64,000 nt of DNA, from assembly GCA_014904845.1 (NCBI GenBank), contig MU119251.1, forward strand, positions 62,001 to 126,000. Reading direction: 5' to 3'. This document shows, piece by piece, positions 33,484 through 44,904 of this stretch. The translations under genes and the position numbers were made by a program. A model generated the notes under the pieces. It made no database searches and had not been told where the DNA came from. It saw only the letters and a program-made list of their open reading frames with translations. The stretch is from Acephala macrosclerotiorum (taxonomy: Eukaryota; Ascomycota; Leotiomycetes; Helotiales; Mollisiaceae). The first letter of the stretch is position 1; each line of letters opens with the position of its first letter.

Positions 33484-35412
33484 AGGAAAAGAAAAGATGC
33501 GTAATGAATAATACCCAAGTGTCATTCAATGCCTCTGTCCACTATGTGACTTACTCATCCATCGGAGTTCGCTCCACTTGGAAGGCACGAAATTGTTGAC
33601 GATGTCTTCTCTGACCAGATCAGTTCCTCGGTCCTCTCATTCCTAGGAACACGAACCGAGGATCTGGATTCAAGACACGACTAACCAATTCTAAGAATTC
33701 GATCTCAGCCTTAAGTATCTAGCCTTCCGCCTATCTGCTCAAAATCTTGATGTCAAGAAACAGTTCGTACCTGGACCACAGGAAAGACAGAACGGCACAA
33801 GATTCAAGCCCAATGAGACGTTTGACGACGACGACGAGGGCGAGGCAAAGAAAGGAGAGTGTAACGTGCGAGATGAGCAGTTGTCAAGTTAGATTTCGAT
33901 TTCGAATGTTGGTTCCCGCTGGGAGCCTTGCCTGAAGTCAGCCGTTGGATTTTTCGAGCACGGGAGGAACATCTTACATAGCTGGATGCGACTTCGGAAT
34001 GAGCGATATTTCATTCTCAGCTGCAATATTCGTGTGAGAATACAACAAATTAACATCAACCCAAAATCCTGGTGCCTGGCAGGAATTCATACTTCTACTG
34101 TGAGATTCTTATCTAAGGTTGCTGCGAAAACCTTCATCGCACGATCCGAGAAGCTCTACTACTCAAAATTTCTTGTACTAAATTTCGCGCTGGGAAACAT
34201 CTAAGTTCCCAGATCGAGTACGGCTTACACCCAAAATCGAGCCTCATTTTTCAGAGAATTCACCCCCTCTCCGACCACCAAGCGAACGCCGTAATAGGTG
34301 TCAGTAAGAGAACATCCTCAATTTTGCCAACCAACACCGCTCCAAATCCACTAGCGAAAACGAAGATCACGCACAAAAGACTCCGTCACAACCCGGCTTG
34401 CGGGGTGTGACTTAGAGAACCTAATTTAATAGGTTACTTGAAGCTCGCGTTGGTGGTTGCTTTCCCTCTAAACGACCTTGGTGTTAACTAGAGCCAAGAG
34501 TCCTGAGTTTCCAACAAGCCTGTTGTCGCGCAACTTGTGCTCTGTTGAAGGAAGAAGTGCTTATTTAAATTTATACGACCTTCTTTGGCGAGGATCTAGC
34601 TGACCTTGGGTGCTTAGAATGGGAGTTGCCGGGCTTGATGCGAAAGGCATTTTTTGTTTTGGGCTTCGGTCCCCTTGAGGAACGATTCCGTATTTCCTTT
34701 CTCCGGAGAGTGTGAGGCTTGGAGCATCTGACTCTCAACAACAGCCAAAGAAAAAAAACAGGGAGCACCTCAGCACAGCGCCCCTTCCTTCCCCAGCGCT
34801 TAGCTCTATCTTCTGTAGAAGGAGCTACTTCCTAACGCAGGCCGGAGTAGTCTTGGTCTACTTCGCGTTTCTCTTCCACCGCATGGCTGAGAAAGGATCA
34901 GCTTGCGTCTCAACGACATCCTTCGTCTTTAATTCCCCACGAAAGCCTTTCCACACAGGATCGATCGACGACGCTACGGCATATATACTGCCACCCGTAC
35001 ATCTAGAAAGCAATCTACAGTGCCACATCGCGATGAAGTAACTTTCAGCTCCCGACGCGACGCACATGAGTGGTTCCACGCTTTCGTCTTGTGAACTTGC
35101 TCCAAAATAGAATTGGATTTTGAAGATCGGGCAAAACAACGCTACCACCCTACACTCGCCCATGGATATGCCTCCACCATGAACACTGTGCCTCAGCTAC
35201 GCTCACAGAACCTGCAGCTATCACGACTGACAGATAATCAAGGAAAGGAAAACGCGCCAGCATGCAAGCAGAAGGCAGCGAGACGATGAAGTCGACAATC
35301 AGGGGCGGCATACGACAAATGCAGCGAGATTGGGCAATACCGACTTCCACCATTTATCCTAGGCCGGTTCCCAGAATGAGTCCAACGAGACAGTGATGAC
35401 TACACTGTCGGG
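33484..35412. other. gene-poor stretch
   Basis: No gene was recognised. A frame at 34712-35041 (plus, 109 codons) has a leader-like hydrophobic patch but no other support. The stretch holds a hairpin at 34385-34411 and an adjacent AACCTA/TAGGTT inverted pair near 34419-34436. Confidence 0.4.
34385..34411. repeat. 27-nt imperfect palindrome
   Basis: GTCACAACCCG and CGGGGTGTGAC are inverted copies of 11 bp with one mismatch around a GCTTG loop. No gene lies nearby. It could be the joined ends of a deleted transposable element or a structural hairpin. Confidence 0.5.
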
Positions 35413-35750
35413 CTGAAAAACTGGCTCAACGTTTTTGGAAGCAAACGCTCAATTCTCCCCAATGAAGATATTCCGAACATCTTTTTTTTTTTTTAGACAG
35501 CTGGAGAAGTAGCGGGCCGCTGAAAGACTGGCTCAACGCTTTTGGAACCAAGCACCCAAGTCTTGCCGGTGAAGGTTCTTGGGCAGACTCTTATAATAAC
35601 CAGCTAGGTCTGGAGTCCCACGAATCAACAACTTGCTCTCGTTCCGGGCCTTCAAAATCAAGGTTCGCAGAATATTTGCTGATACTCCTTGACCATATCC
35701 TGGAGATTAATCCCCCCCTGGCCATTCAACTTGTATTAGAATTTCAATAA
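35413..35750 (+). repeat. diverged direct duplication, coding-like fragment
   Basis: A segment of about 60-70 bp starting CTGAAAAACTGGCTCAACG at 35413 is repeated from 35520 with about 85-90 percent identity over the first 33 bases, decaying afterwards. A T13 run (35482-35494) lies between the copies. In the frame where both copies read LK(N/D)WLN(V/A)FG, the second stays open for 77 codons to a stop at 35748-35750, ending ILEINPPLAIQLVLEFQ. No start codon was found. It may be the remnant of a gene or repeat element; no family was recognised. Confidence 0.35.
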
Positions 35751-36417
35751 TCGGTCTTGAGCTCATCGGATATGATCCAGCACTGCCAGAAGAAGTCAAC
35801 GAAGGTGGCAAATAAGCCGCAAGCCTTGTGAACTACGAAGCTCGTTCATTCAGTTGACATTTCTGGCAAGCACCTTGCCATTAAAGTCGGAACTGACAGG
35901 GCAGTGAGCGATTTTCTGGCGTCAAATTGACGCCGAGTAGATCAGCAGATACGACAGTCATCTGCAACTCCAACAGAATAGGGAGAATTTCAAAAGGCAG
36001 CTATCAAGGGATGCTTCACGGACTCGTCATTCAACTGACATCGACACTTGTCATCATGCAAGGGCACTCTTGCAGTAACAGACGTCATGCCACTGTTTCA
36101 ATACTCTCATGAGAGATGGAAAGTCCTTCGGTCTAGACTTTGGAAAGCCCTCAGCTGCAGCAGCTCGAATTGAGGCTGAACTCCTCGCATGTTTGAGTAT
36201 GGAGCAAATGGCACGATGTCAGGATATGGGTTTCATCGGCGCCAGGATCTCCAATCGGGATGTCGAGCGTCTTGGGTGCTTCTGCTTCGGTGGCCAATTT
36301 ACGAGACGACTTTGCCGAAGCTTCCGTCTTTTAACTTCGAACTGCAATAGAATGGAGATCTTAGGGACAGTAGAATGCGGACGTTGGAGATAATCAAGCC
36401 GACTTCCATACCCCAAG

Positions 36418-36451
36418 GGCCTCCGTGACGACATTCGACATCACGGAGGCC
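36418..36451. repeat. perfect 11-bp inverted repeat
   Basis: GGCCTCCGTGA at 36418-36428 is matched exactly by TCACGGAGGCC at 36441-36451 with a 12-nt loop. It lies in a region without a recognised gene. Confidence 0.6.
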
Positions 36452-36723
36452 GTGTGATTTCTTGCTGCCTTCGAGATACGGAATGACCGACTTCTTCGAC
36501 CGTCTCAAATTCCAACCCCAGCACAGTCAGCAAGCCTCGGCATCGGTGCTGAGTGGCTCTCTTACGATATAACGTGACTCTGCTCAGCCCCAGTGTGGCT
36601 CCGCCAATGAACTCCCTATGCTCAAGCTTCCAGAAAGAAACAAGTGGAGACGCTAGAAGGTCTCCGAGTAGGGTTTCGAGGATCATGGCGCAAGGCTGTC
36701 TTCCAAGGCAGTTTCTACGAACT

Positions 36724-37512
36724 TCACAGGTTACGCATGATACGCCCACGTACGGATTTTGGGACAGGACAGCGCGAGATCAACGAAGGTGTATTGAGAA
36801 CACAGATCTGAGATGATGTGCTGTACGAGCCCTCGATTCCATTGCACTGATTGCAGACGCCATTATCCACCATATCTGCAACTGCTTCGAACTGCTCTTG
36901 GCTCTTTACGTCTTTGGTGCAGCGTCCCACAATAGCTGGAGCTACCTTGCACCTCTCTGGACTTCTGGCACTGGGACCGACAGCCTCCTGTGAGGGCTCC
37001 TGTTCACCGAAGGCTTCGGCATCCTGATAGAGATGACTGAATGCGGTCATTCGAGTACCTGTAAAGCTGAATATGACTCCATCTTGTCTTCTGACTGCCA
37101 GAGATGCCAGGCTGCTACAACGGGTGAGAGCCTCAAGAATTAGGCAGTGCGTATTCGCGCGAATCAGCGGCTTGAAAGTCATTGGAGGTCCCCCAAACGT
37201 CAGTTGCACGATTCCTAATGCAGGTGTGAGTGGTCGACGGTAGTTGACTCCAACGGCTTTCAACGAAGGCATCGGATTCGTTTCCGCCAGTTCGTACGGC
37301 CAGGGTACACAGGGGAGTGTCCCGCGAGGACGCACCGCCTGCAAGGATGCCAGTCGTTTGTTCTGGTGGTGGTAGAGCACCGCAATAATTATTGGGACGC
37401 CGTCCAATTCGGCTGTCTTCAGTGCCCCGCGCCCGTGCCCGCTCCAGGGTTGTTCGAAAATAGCACCAATTGCGATGCTGACGTTTTCTCGCTTCTCGGC
37501 CTGCGTCCCCAA
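36724..37512 (-). CDS. orphan open frame, 262 codons, doubtful
   Basis: A single uninterrupted frame runs from an ATG at 37512 to a stop at 36724. It has balanced composition, several Cys near the C terminus (NGVCNQCNG) and no signal peptide, membrane helix or recognised domain. Another frame (37366-37770 plus) overlaps its start. Without homology I cannot tell a lineage-specific gene from a chance frame. No introns or neighbours support it. Confidence 0.25.
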   Translation of the reverse strand: MGTQAEKRENVSIAIGAIFEQPWSGHGRGALKTAELDGVPIIIAVLYHHQNKRLASLQAVRPRGTLPCVPWPYELAETNPMPSLKAVGVNYRRPLTPALGIVQLTFGGPPMTFKPLIRANTHCLILEALTRCSSLASLAVRRQDGVIFSFTGTRMTAFSHLYQDAEAFGEQEPSQEAVGPSARSPERCKVAPAIVGRCTKDVKSQEQFEAVADMVDNGVCNQCNGIEGSYSTSSQICVLNTPSLISRCPVPKSVRGRIMRNL

Positions 37513-38350
37513 GACGACATCAACACTGCTCTACGAAACCTCCGACTTACCGTAACCGTAGCTATCGACATGGACGTTGTAGCCCACTTCCATACTGCCT
37601 ACACTGCACCCATCCAGTGTCTACCGCGCAGTCCGAACGCTACCATGCTCTTGGCCTGCCGCCCCGTCTCTGCCTCCCCTAGCCTTCTCACCTCATGGTG
37701 TCTCTCGATACGTCAAGGGAACACCTCTAGTTGCCTACAGGGTAACTGCATCTCACAGAATGAACTCTAATTAACCTCCTTAGGTATGTCTACCGCTCTT
37801 ACTAACCTTAAAGGAGCTCCAGTTCGTGGACCAGGACTCCGGGAGCTGCTCCTGTGCTGAGTAAACCTCAGCCTCGACCCAGCGGTACCTTGTTCTCTCA
37901 GCCTTCAAGGACCTACTTTCCTCGTGGACAGACCACCCGTTTGGGTCTTGGTTCCCGGAACATGCCCTCTTCTGAATTTCTTTCGACACTCCACTCGACT
38001 CATCCTTTTCTCACCCCTCACTAGCACTACAACTTGCATGTTGACCTGCATCTCAGATCTGTACCCACCCACGTCGTTGCCTTATGAAGTCCTGGCAAGA
38101 CCACTTTGAGCCGAGCTGCACAGCTATAAGGCAGTTACTCCCTCGGCGCAGATGACTCTTTTGCACTACCTCTCATCCTGCGGTATCTGTTCCTTAGATT
38201 TCCTTTGCTCAGGCTTCTCTTTCAGTCTACTACTTAATATATTTCATATCTTCCCCTTGCCGTTTATCTCAGGTTCAGTTCTTTTACACAACTACAGCCC
38301 GCCTGCCCCTCTATACACCACACCGTCCACTTCATTCAAGCACTAGCATC

Positions 38351-38673
38351 ATGTGTTATCTTGTTGTAGAGAGGTACAGTGTCTGCAGATGCCTCTACTA
38401 CCAGCATTCGGTATGTCTTTTCCCCATATAACTTACTTGTTCTTCCTCCACGTCTTAAAGTGCTAACTCTTCGGATAGGTCGACATGTGTTCCGCATACG
38501 GTACGAAAAATCACCCAATACAAGAGAGGACGGTATTAGTTGGATACGCCTGCGAGAAACACTCCAACAACCAGCAAGAGGCATCATCTTCGAGAGACGG
38601 ATACTCAGATTCAGGGTATGGCACAGCAAGCCACGGATCACATCACCACTCGTCTCGTCGTCACCGCAGATGA
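38351..38673 (+). CDS. small Cys-containing fungal protein, 84 residues, two exons
   Basis: Function unknown. Exon 1 (38351-38410) opens MCYLVVERYSVCRCLYYQHS. A 68-nt intron with GTATGT donor and TGCTAAC branch site follows. Exon 2 (38479-38673) continues VDMCSAYGTKNHPIQERTVL, then VGYACEKHS and a Ser/His/Arg-rich tail. The frame is in phase across the splice. Cys2, Cys12, Cys14, Cys24, Cys45 and His48 form a pattern that could bind zinc. From memory, this MCY...ERY...RCLYY...ERTVLVGYAC layout recurs in short uncharacterised proteins of many filamentous ascomycetes, which makes the gene credible despite its size. There is no signal peptide or membrane segment, so it is probably cytosolic or nuclear. 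It is isolated in a gene-poor region behind a long pyrimidine-rich upstream sequence. Confidence 0.8.
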
Positions 38674-39233
38674 AACGTATTGTCTTCGATAACTGGGTGT
38701 TCATGGCTATCGTCAACTCTGGCGCGCTTCGAGTTTGACCATTGGAGGGACTATCTCTTCTCATTTCGGGCAAGGACATCTTCTGCGCCGCCGTCCCAGC
38801 TCACGCTCCTGCTGGTCGGTCACGATCGATTCATGTCGTCGTCTGCTCCATGACTTGCAGCGCATAATCTCCTCGAGCGAATCAGCTACCCCCTACATCC
38901 TCACGAAATAGGAACCACGAACAGCGAACAAACGAAACGCGCAATACCATGATCTCCACGAAGTTATCGAAGGCGCAAAGAAGGGATACATAAGGCCACG
39001 CCCATACACGAATGAACACGAATATCGACACACAGTCATTGAAGATTTGCATTGCATAGCGGGTTTCCAACAGCATAGCGTCGGCATTGGGTCGTTGGGC
39101 ATAGCGTTCTGTCTCTTCGACGCGAAGCGTTTTACTCGTTTTCTGTTTTCCACACTCTTCTCTCCTTTTTTTTTCCGGTTTGCATAGGGACGGATGATAC
39201 CAACGGTGTTTTGGGAGGGATCTTTGAAATTGG
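38674..39233. other. 3' region of the small Cys gene, no further gene recognised
   Basis: Several short frames on both strands were seen without motifs. Nothing else is supported. Confidence 0.4.
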
Positions 39234-39273
39234 TTTTTTTTTTTTTTTTTTTTTTTTTTTTGTTTTTTTTTTT

Positions 39274-39356
<83 letters not shown>
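39234..39356. repeat. 123-nt T tract (poly-A on the minus strand)
   Basis: The plus strand is T from 39234 to 39356, interrupted only by G at 39262 and GG at 39274-39275. Lysine- and phenylalanine-only frames across it are artefacts. It could be the poly-A tail of a retroposed copy on the minus strand, a slippage-expanded microsatellite, or an assembly error. Confidence 0.9.
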
Positions 39357-41972
39357 CAAACCGATTGAATCTGGTATTCATTATTTCATTGCCAAGCGCA
39401 ACTTTTACCTTGCTTTGTCTAGGATTTTGACAGGCTCTGCCTACAGGAAGAGGAAAGCCTTGTTCCACAAAATCCACCGGTTCTTGTTTTCTGAGTCATT
39501 ATACACATGTATCAGCTGGTGCTGAATCCTTATCTGTTCCGATCTCCTTTTTTGTAGGGTTGCGCTGCACTAGCCAAGCCAAGCCATGTGATCAGGGCTG
39601 GCTCAGGCAGCCTCCCTGAGTTGCATGCGAGGCTTCATGTTCGGCATTGGCGGGGCCAATCGTACATGATGTGTACCTTGCTTCAGGTACAGGAATACCC
39701 AATTAGCTACAACTAAAGAAAAACACATCTCACACTCATATCTATTCCACGTTCTTGCTAATATATGACTTGAACCATTCAAGACAAAACGTCCCCTCTC
39801 TCCGCAGTAGCCCCCCAAAACAGACCTCATTCTTGGAGATCTCGAACGAATTGCCCTACAAGGAATCAGGAGAAGGAAAAACAACCCCTCCAACTCACCT
39901 AGCCTTACATGCTTAGGACAATTAAGCGCGAGACATCCGTAGATCTCAGAACCCAATATCAGTCCTCGGAGTCATTCTCGAAAACTCTCCATACTTTCAC
40001 AAGAAGCCAAGCTTTTGAGGCCCCCAGAGGTATTTTGGAAATTATTCGTTTTTTGTCCTAAGCTTGTTATGTTGAAGTTCCTGGCATCGGGCGGCCATGA
40101 AATTGAGTCGGAGACGGGCGGCGGGGTTGCGATCCGGTGAAATGGTGCGTAATGGCCGATGCACGGAGCACTTGCGGGAGTTATTTTTAGATTTTGAAGG
40201 AGATTGATTGGTATCGGCTATCTGCGTTTAAGGGCCGATCAGAAACATTGTTTCGGGTTGTAGTTACGCCTCTTGGTCGAGCTTTTTGGTCGAGGCAGAA
40301 TGCGACGTCTTCCTTTTTGCTTTTTGTTCTTGATGTGGAAGGGAAATTATGTCTGGCGAATTACACTTGAGACGTCGTATTGACGAAAACTAACTCTGCA
40401 TTGCCCCGAACGATCAGGATTCCCATATAGGAATTGATAATGTCCAATGCCAGGGTATCTAAAGTTCCTTCCCGCACCAGCTGAAAGGCAAATTCATCCT
40501 CTTCTCTTTATCGAAAACAGAAACGCAAACTTAGATTTATCTCCAGCTCACACTTGCCTCTAACTCCGGATTCAAAGCGGCTTCGCAATTAACTCTCCTT
40601 CCTTCACCTGTAGCCTGTTTGCCCTTTTCATCCTAATCAATCCTTCTACCAACTTTCCTTTGCCCTTTTCTCAAAGCTGAACCCGGACGTAGTGATACCC
40701 TTAACTTCATAAACTGAGCGCAAGGCTCAGTTCTCCCTCCTTCCTCTACCGAATACAATATCGAAGTGAACAAGCCTCAAAATTCCCGATTGGGGTCCGC
40801 TACCAGCCACTCAAACATCAACTTAAGCGCCACATTTCTACAGTACAGTACTCACCAGCCACGATCGGGTCTCCTTTTTCCCGCGAGCATGGGAAAGATA
40901 GGAAGTATGATAGTGTAAGTAAGAAGGAGGGGTATACCGGCGGAGCAGTATTGAATTAGGTATGGTTGGGGTCTAAAATCGTGATTTACGTGAGATTTTG
41001 TACCCGTGCTTGTGCGTGCATCGGGACGAGATGACGATAGGAAAGAAGGAGAATGGGATTAGATTAGATTGAGAGTTGAAGCTAAGTGGGATGAGGGAGG
41101 GGCTTGGAAGAGGGGCGAGGTATTTTGGGGGCTCAGATGTTGCTGAGAAATGGAGGGGTATTTTGGTACTGGTACTTCTATACTTGAATCTTTATTACCA
41201 ATCTTCAAGCCTTGAGTTTTAACTTAAGTGTTAGGCTATGAAGGTAAAATCCGAGGGAAGGAATGATTAGTTCGTGGGGGTCACCATAGAGAAAGATATA
41301 CGGTGGCAAAGAATTAAGGGAAATTCAAGAAGCTAGATTTGTAAGTTGATTCCACCCCAACTTCCAAATCGTCACTGGACTTAAATCACACTGCAATCTG
41401 CACCGTACTTCACGTACAACACGTACAAGATCTTGCGTGGTTTATACTGGAACAAGATGGCGCGAGGCTGAGAAGACCAGGTGTCTTGTTTTGAGTTTCG
41501 CAATCGGCATTTGTGTCACTTTGACGTCCAGAATTCGTGGTCCAGGTCTCGGGTCGGAGCGGGATGTCATCGTCGTGTCGTCCGGGGCATCGGTGCCTCG
41601 ATTCGAGCGAGCAACCCCTTCCCGAATAGGTAACGAATGAAGTTGCCACCATGTAACTCCTCGTTCTTGTAGATCAGTCCGTGTTCGCATAATTAGGTTT
41701 GGAAACATGGCCACGAGTACAATGCTCTAGTTCGCGGCCGAGGCTGCATTGCATGCGTCTTTTCGCAGAAGGTTCTTAGGAATGATTCTGAATTTGCTTG
41801 ATGCTCAGATGCTCAGTATGCTACATTTGTTTGTGAAGAACAATCCTTGCCAAATTTTGATATGGGTACTCTTAGAGGCCGGTGGACATGAACAAGCCCA
41901 TAGAGAGCCCGAACTCCTTGCCACCCTCCAACTACTCGTTGTAGTAAGATTAAATTCGATATCATCTCGCTT
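39357..41972. other. gene-poor stretch
   Basis: No gene was recognised in 2.6 kb. The portion 40480-40880 is C/T-rich and leader-like, but no convincing coding frame follows it. A short CACGTAC-type repeat lies at about 41404-41426. Confidence 0.4.
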
Positions 41973-44194
41973 TCAAGGACCTGAAGCTTTCGCGCGAGCT
42001 GCAAAGCCTTGAGGTACCGCAGCCTGACTGGGAAACTTGTACTCCACGTTGATGCCTTTGCCACGAGCCCATTCTATAGCATCGGTGCTGATCTCGTCGC
42101 ACTCGTTTAGCTTCAACGATGTAATTCCCTTTTCGACGAACTCTTTCACTGCGACACCTGTAATCTTTGTATTCGACATATCCAGCTTTCGTAGGTTTGG
42201 AAACAATCCCATGATCTGCAAAGCGCGTCTATCAGTGAGAAGGAGACAAGCCAGTGAGAGCTCTTCGACTGTTTCTGACGAGGGAAACTCTTGTTCAACA
42301 GGAGTTTGTTCCGTAGCGTTCATACGGCCGCCGATGTAGAGTTTCTTGAGGTTACGCTGTATGATTGCTTCGGAGGTGATGTGCATGACATGTGTTGCGT
42401 CGAGAGCGGTAGTGTGGCAATTAAATGTCTCGAGTGAGGGGAGGACCGTAAGAGCCAGAAGTTCTTCTTGGCTGCGAATGGTGAGGAGAGGGTTGTCGCT
42501 CAAAGTGAGATGCTTCAAGGTCGCTGGGAGCTTAGGGAATTGCGTGATCTGAGTATTGGTGAGGTCGAGGGTTTGGAGGAATTTCCATGGCTCTAAATCG
42601 AAGACTTTTGCCACGACTTTCCATTGAGGCAAGATAGCTGAGATGAGATTCGGGGTTTGGTGCATAAGTGGAATCTAAATCGAAGGTTAGCAAAATAGCT
42701 CAGGGTTGCGTAGCGGTTGTGAAGTGGATGCTAGGGCAACGACACGAATGTTCTCGAGATGCTGTTGACATCATAGTAGATCAGAGGATGAAATACGAGG
42801 ACAAGGCTTACGATATCCAGTTGAGATCGTCTCTCGAAACGGCCTTCCTTATCGGCATGGAGTTCCAATCGTTGAACGTTCTCGTTCTTTGGCCATGCTC
42901 CTTGTCGTAGAATAGTTCCACTACCCTTGACCCTCAAGCATGTCATGTCCACAATACTCTGGCACTTTCGTGTGCATGACTGAACGGTTCCGAGAGAGAC
43001 CTCCGTCTTATCAGAGACGTAGAGACTTTGTAATTTCTTCGCATCCTCAATTGGCTCGCTGAGCGACTCCCCAATCATACCGACGCCTTCGATACGCAGT
43101 TCTCGAAGCTCCTTACAACATCTAGTGAGGAAGTGCATTCTTGCGGTGTCGAATTGTGCCTTCATGGTGATGCGAGCAAAGTCCACGGTGTACTTAGAAC
43201 GTCTGAGATGGATCTTCAGGGACTTCATACTCATAGGTTTTCGGCAATAGCTGGTATCAAGCGTGGTCCATAGGTCAGGGGTGTGCTCTAAGAGATGTCT
43301 CCAGCTTCTCGAGACAGCAAGACAGATGCTGGAATTCGGTCAGTAAGGCAGCACGACCAAGCAAACGGGCTCGACATACACTCTATCTCGCATAGCGAGG
43401 TGCTTGCAGACTATGACAGCTAGCTCGAGGGGCAGGTATGTCAAAGGATCGAGGGTTTTCTCGGGATTCATGGCTCGTCTCAGCTTGTTGTATTGATCTT
43501 GCAGGATCTGGAGGACAGAATTAGCGATAGCAGTGAGGCAATACGATGTAACATACTGTGCGATGCTTGTCTGCATTCGGGTCTGTGGTAATCTTGACCT
43601 TTTTCAGGCCCCTCTCGTAGATTTGCATAGCAAGATCATTATGCTTGCTGAGTTGCAATATCTTGCTACATCGCAAATACCCCTAGAGTCCGTCAGCCAG
43701 GTTGCGATTTCATGGCAAGGGATTGTTACCTTTGCGAATTTTGGCATGACCTCGATCATTCGTCTGGCATCCCGTAAGGCCGCTCTCAACCGATCCAGCT
43801 TCTCGAGGGTCGCAGCTCGATTGTCCAATGCATTGAGCAACAGATGTTCGGTGCTCACTTCGATTGCCTGTAACTATTGTTAGCATTCGAGTTGTTCCAA
43901 AAGTACTTGAAGCTGAGTGGGTGACCATGTGACCTCAACTTGGGTCGCGAAACAGCTTCAACAGCTAGCCCAGCGTTCAGGATCGGGAACTCGCTATTGT
44001 TGGCTGGACCTTGTCCTTTGCATAGTACCATGCAGATTTAATCTTGAAAATACCTCTGAAAAAGCCTCAAGAGCGCTTTCATAGTCTTTTCGCGCGTAGG
44101 CTTGACAACCCCTCTCCGACGCACTCAGTCCTTCCTCCTTCCGACTCTGCTTGGCTTTCGCCTTCACACTCCCCTTCTTCGTAATTGACGGCAT
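41973..44194 (-). CDS. TPR-F-box-LRR protein, Dia2/Pof3-like
   Basis: Probable SCF ubiquitin-ligase substrate receptor; the Dia2 (S. cerevisiae) and Pof3 (S. pombe) counterparts act in genome stability and replisome disassembly. Six exons (minus) 44194-44054, 43867-43730, 43682-43557, 43507-43380, 43328-42812 and 42674-41973 give 583 residues. The order is diagnostic: a basic N terminus (KKGSVKAKAKQSRK), TPR helices about 25-130 (GCQAYARKDYESALEAFSE, HLLLNALDNRAATLEKL, GYLRCSKILQL), an F-box about 154-195 (DPLTYLPLELAVIVCKHL then VICLAVSRSWRHLL), then leucine-rich repeats to the end (LQTLDLTNTQI, LRKLDMSNTKITG). Introns are GT-AG and phase-consistent. The family assignment rests on domain order; strict orthology is inferred. 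Confidence 0.88.
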
Positions 44195-44904
44195 CGTGAA
44201 AGCAACCAGCACCGTATATCGAAGCTCTGGAAAATGTCGTTGGGGGCGATGAAATTTTGTTGTCGCATGCAAGTTCAGTCGCGAAAATGGAAGTTGAGGT
44301 TCTGAGGTTGACGCGACATGGTCCGAGCTTTGACGGGTGACAGGTGACATGGAAAGGTCCGCTGCAGGCTTCAACCAATTCACCGTTGTGTTGACCTGGC
44401 AGACATCAAAGAATAGCATGGCGACCTCCGGACTGGGGACTGGTACATCGTGCCTTTGTCGGGTCTGAACACATTTACAGCGGAAGGAGCGAATGTCTTG
44501 CCCCTTCCAGTTTGAGCGTGACTAATAAGGTACCTAGGAACCCAAGACAGCTGTCTAGCGCTCGAGTAGAGTAAATGAAAGGACGTCTGTCTACTTCGTA
44601 ATCGTCTATTTGTGCGAGACGTTTCCGTAAGATTCGAGAAAGCAAAAGTATCACTCTAGATCGAGAGACTCCTCTATCAGCCATCTTTGTATCACTTCCC
44701 ATGAGCATTATCTTGAGAGCCGGAAAACAATCAATTCTGACTCTAGTGCCATCTAAACATGCTTGCCGTCCATTTCCCACCCGTCTAATATGCCGTTGTT
44801 GTCGTCGAGATCATTCATCATAACCATACCCAAAAATCAAAACATGAAAACTCCAGACTCTCCATTCACACTTTCACTTCCCAAGTCCATCCTTCCCCAC
44901 CACT
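44195..44904. other. Dia2-like promoter and chitinase 3' region
   Basis: The 710-bp gap separates two tandem minus-strand genes. A 101-codon frame at 44475-44780 (minus) has no support. Nothing else was seen. Confidence 0.45.

Larger units (their letters stand above)
35751..38350. other. gene-poor stretch and pyrimidine-rich leader of the small Cys gene
   Basis: Apart from the doubtful frame at 36724-37512, no gene was recognised. From about 37980 to 38350 the plus strand is strongly C/T-rich, resembling a promoter and long 5' leader for the small gene starting at 38351. Confidence 0.4.

Noticed and set aside
39132..39525. Lysine- or phenylalanine-only ORFs
   Set aside because: They are translations of the T tract.
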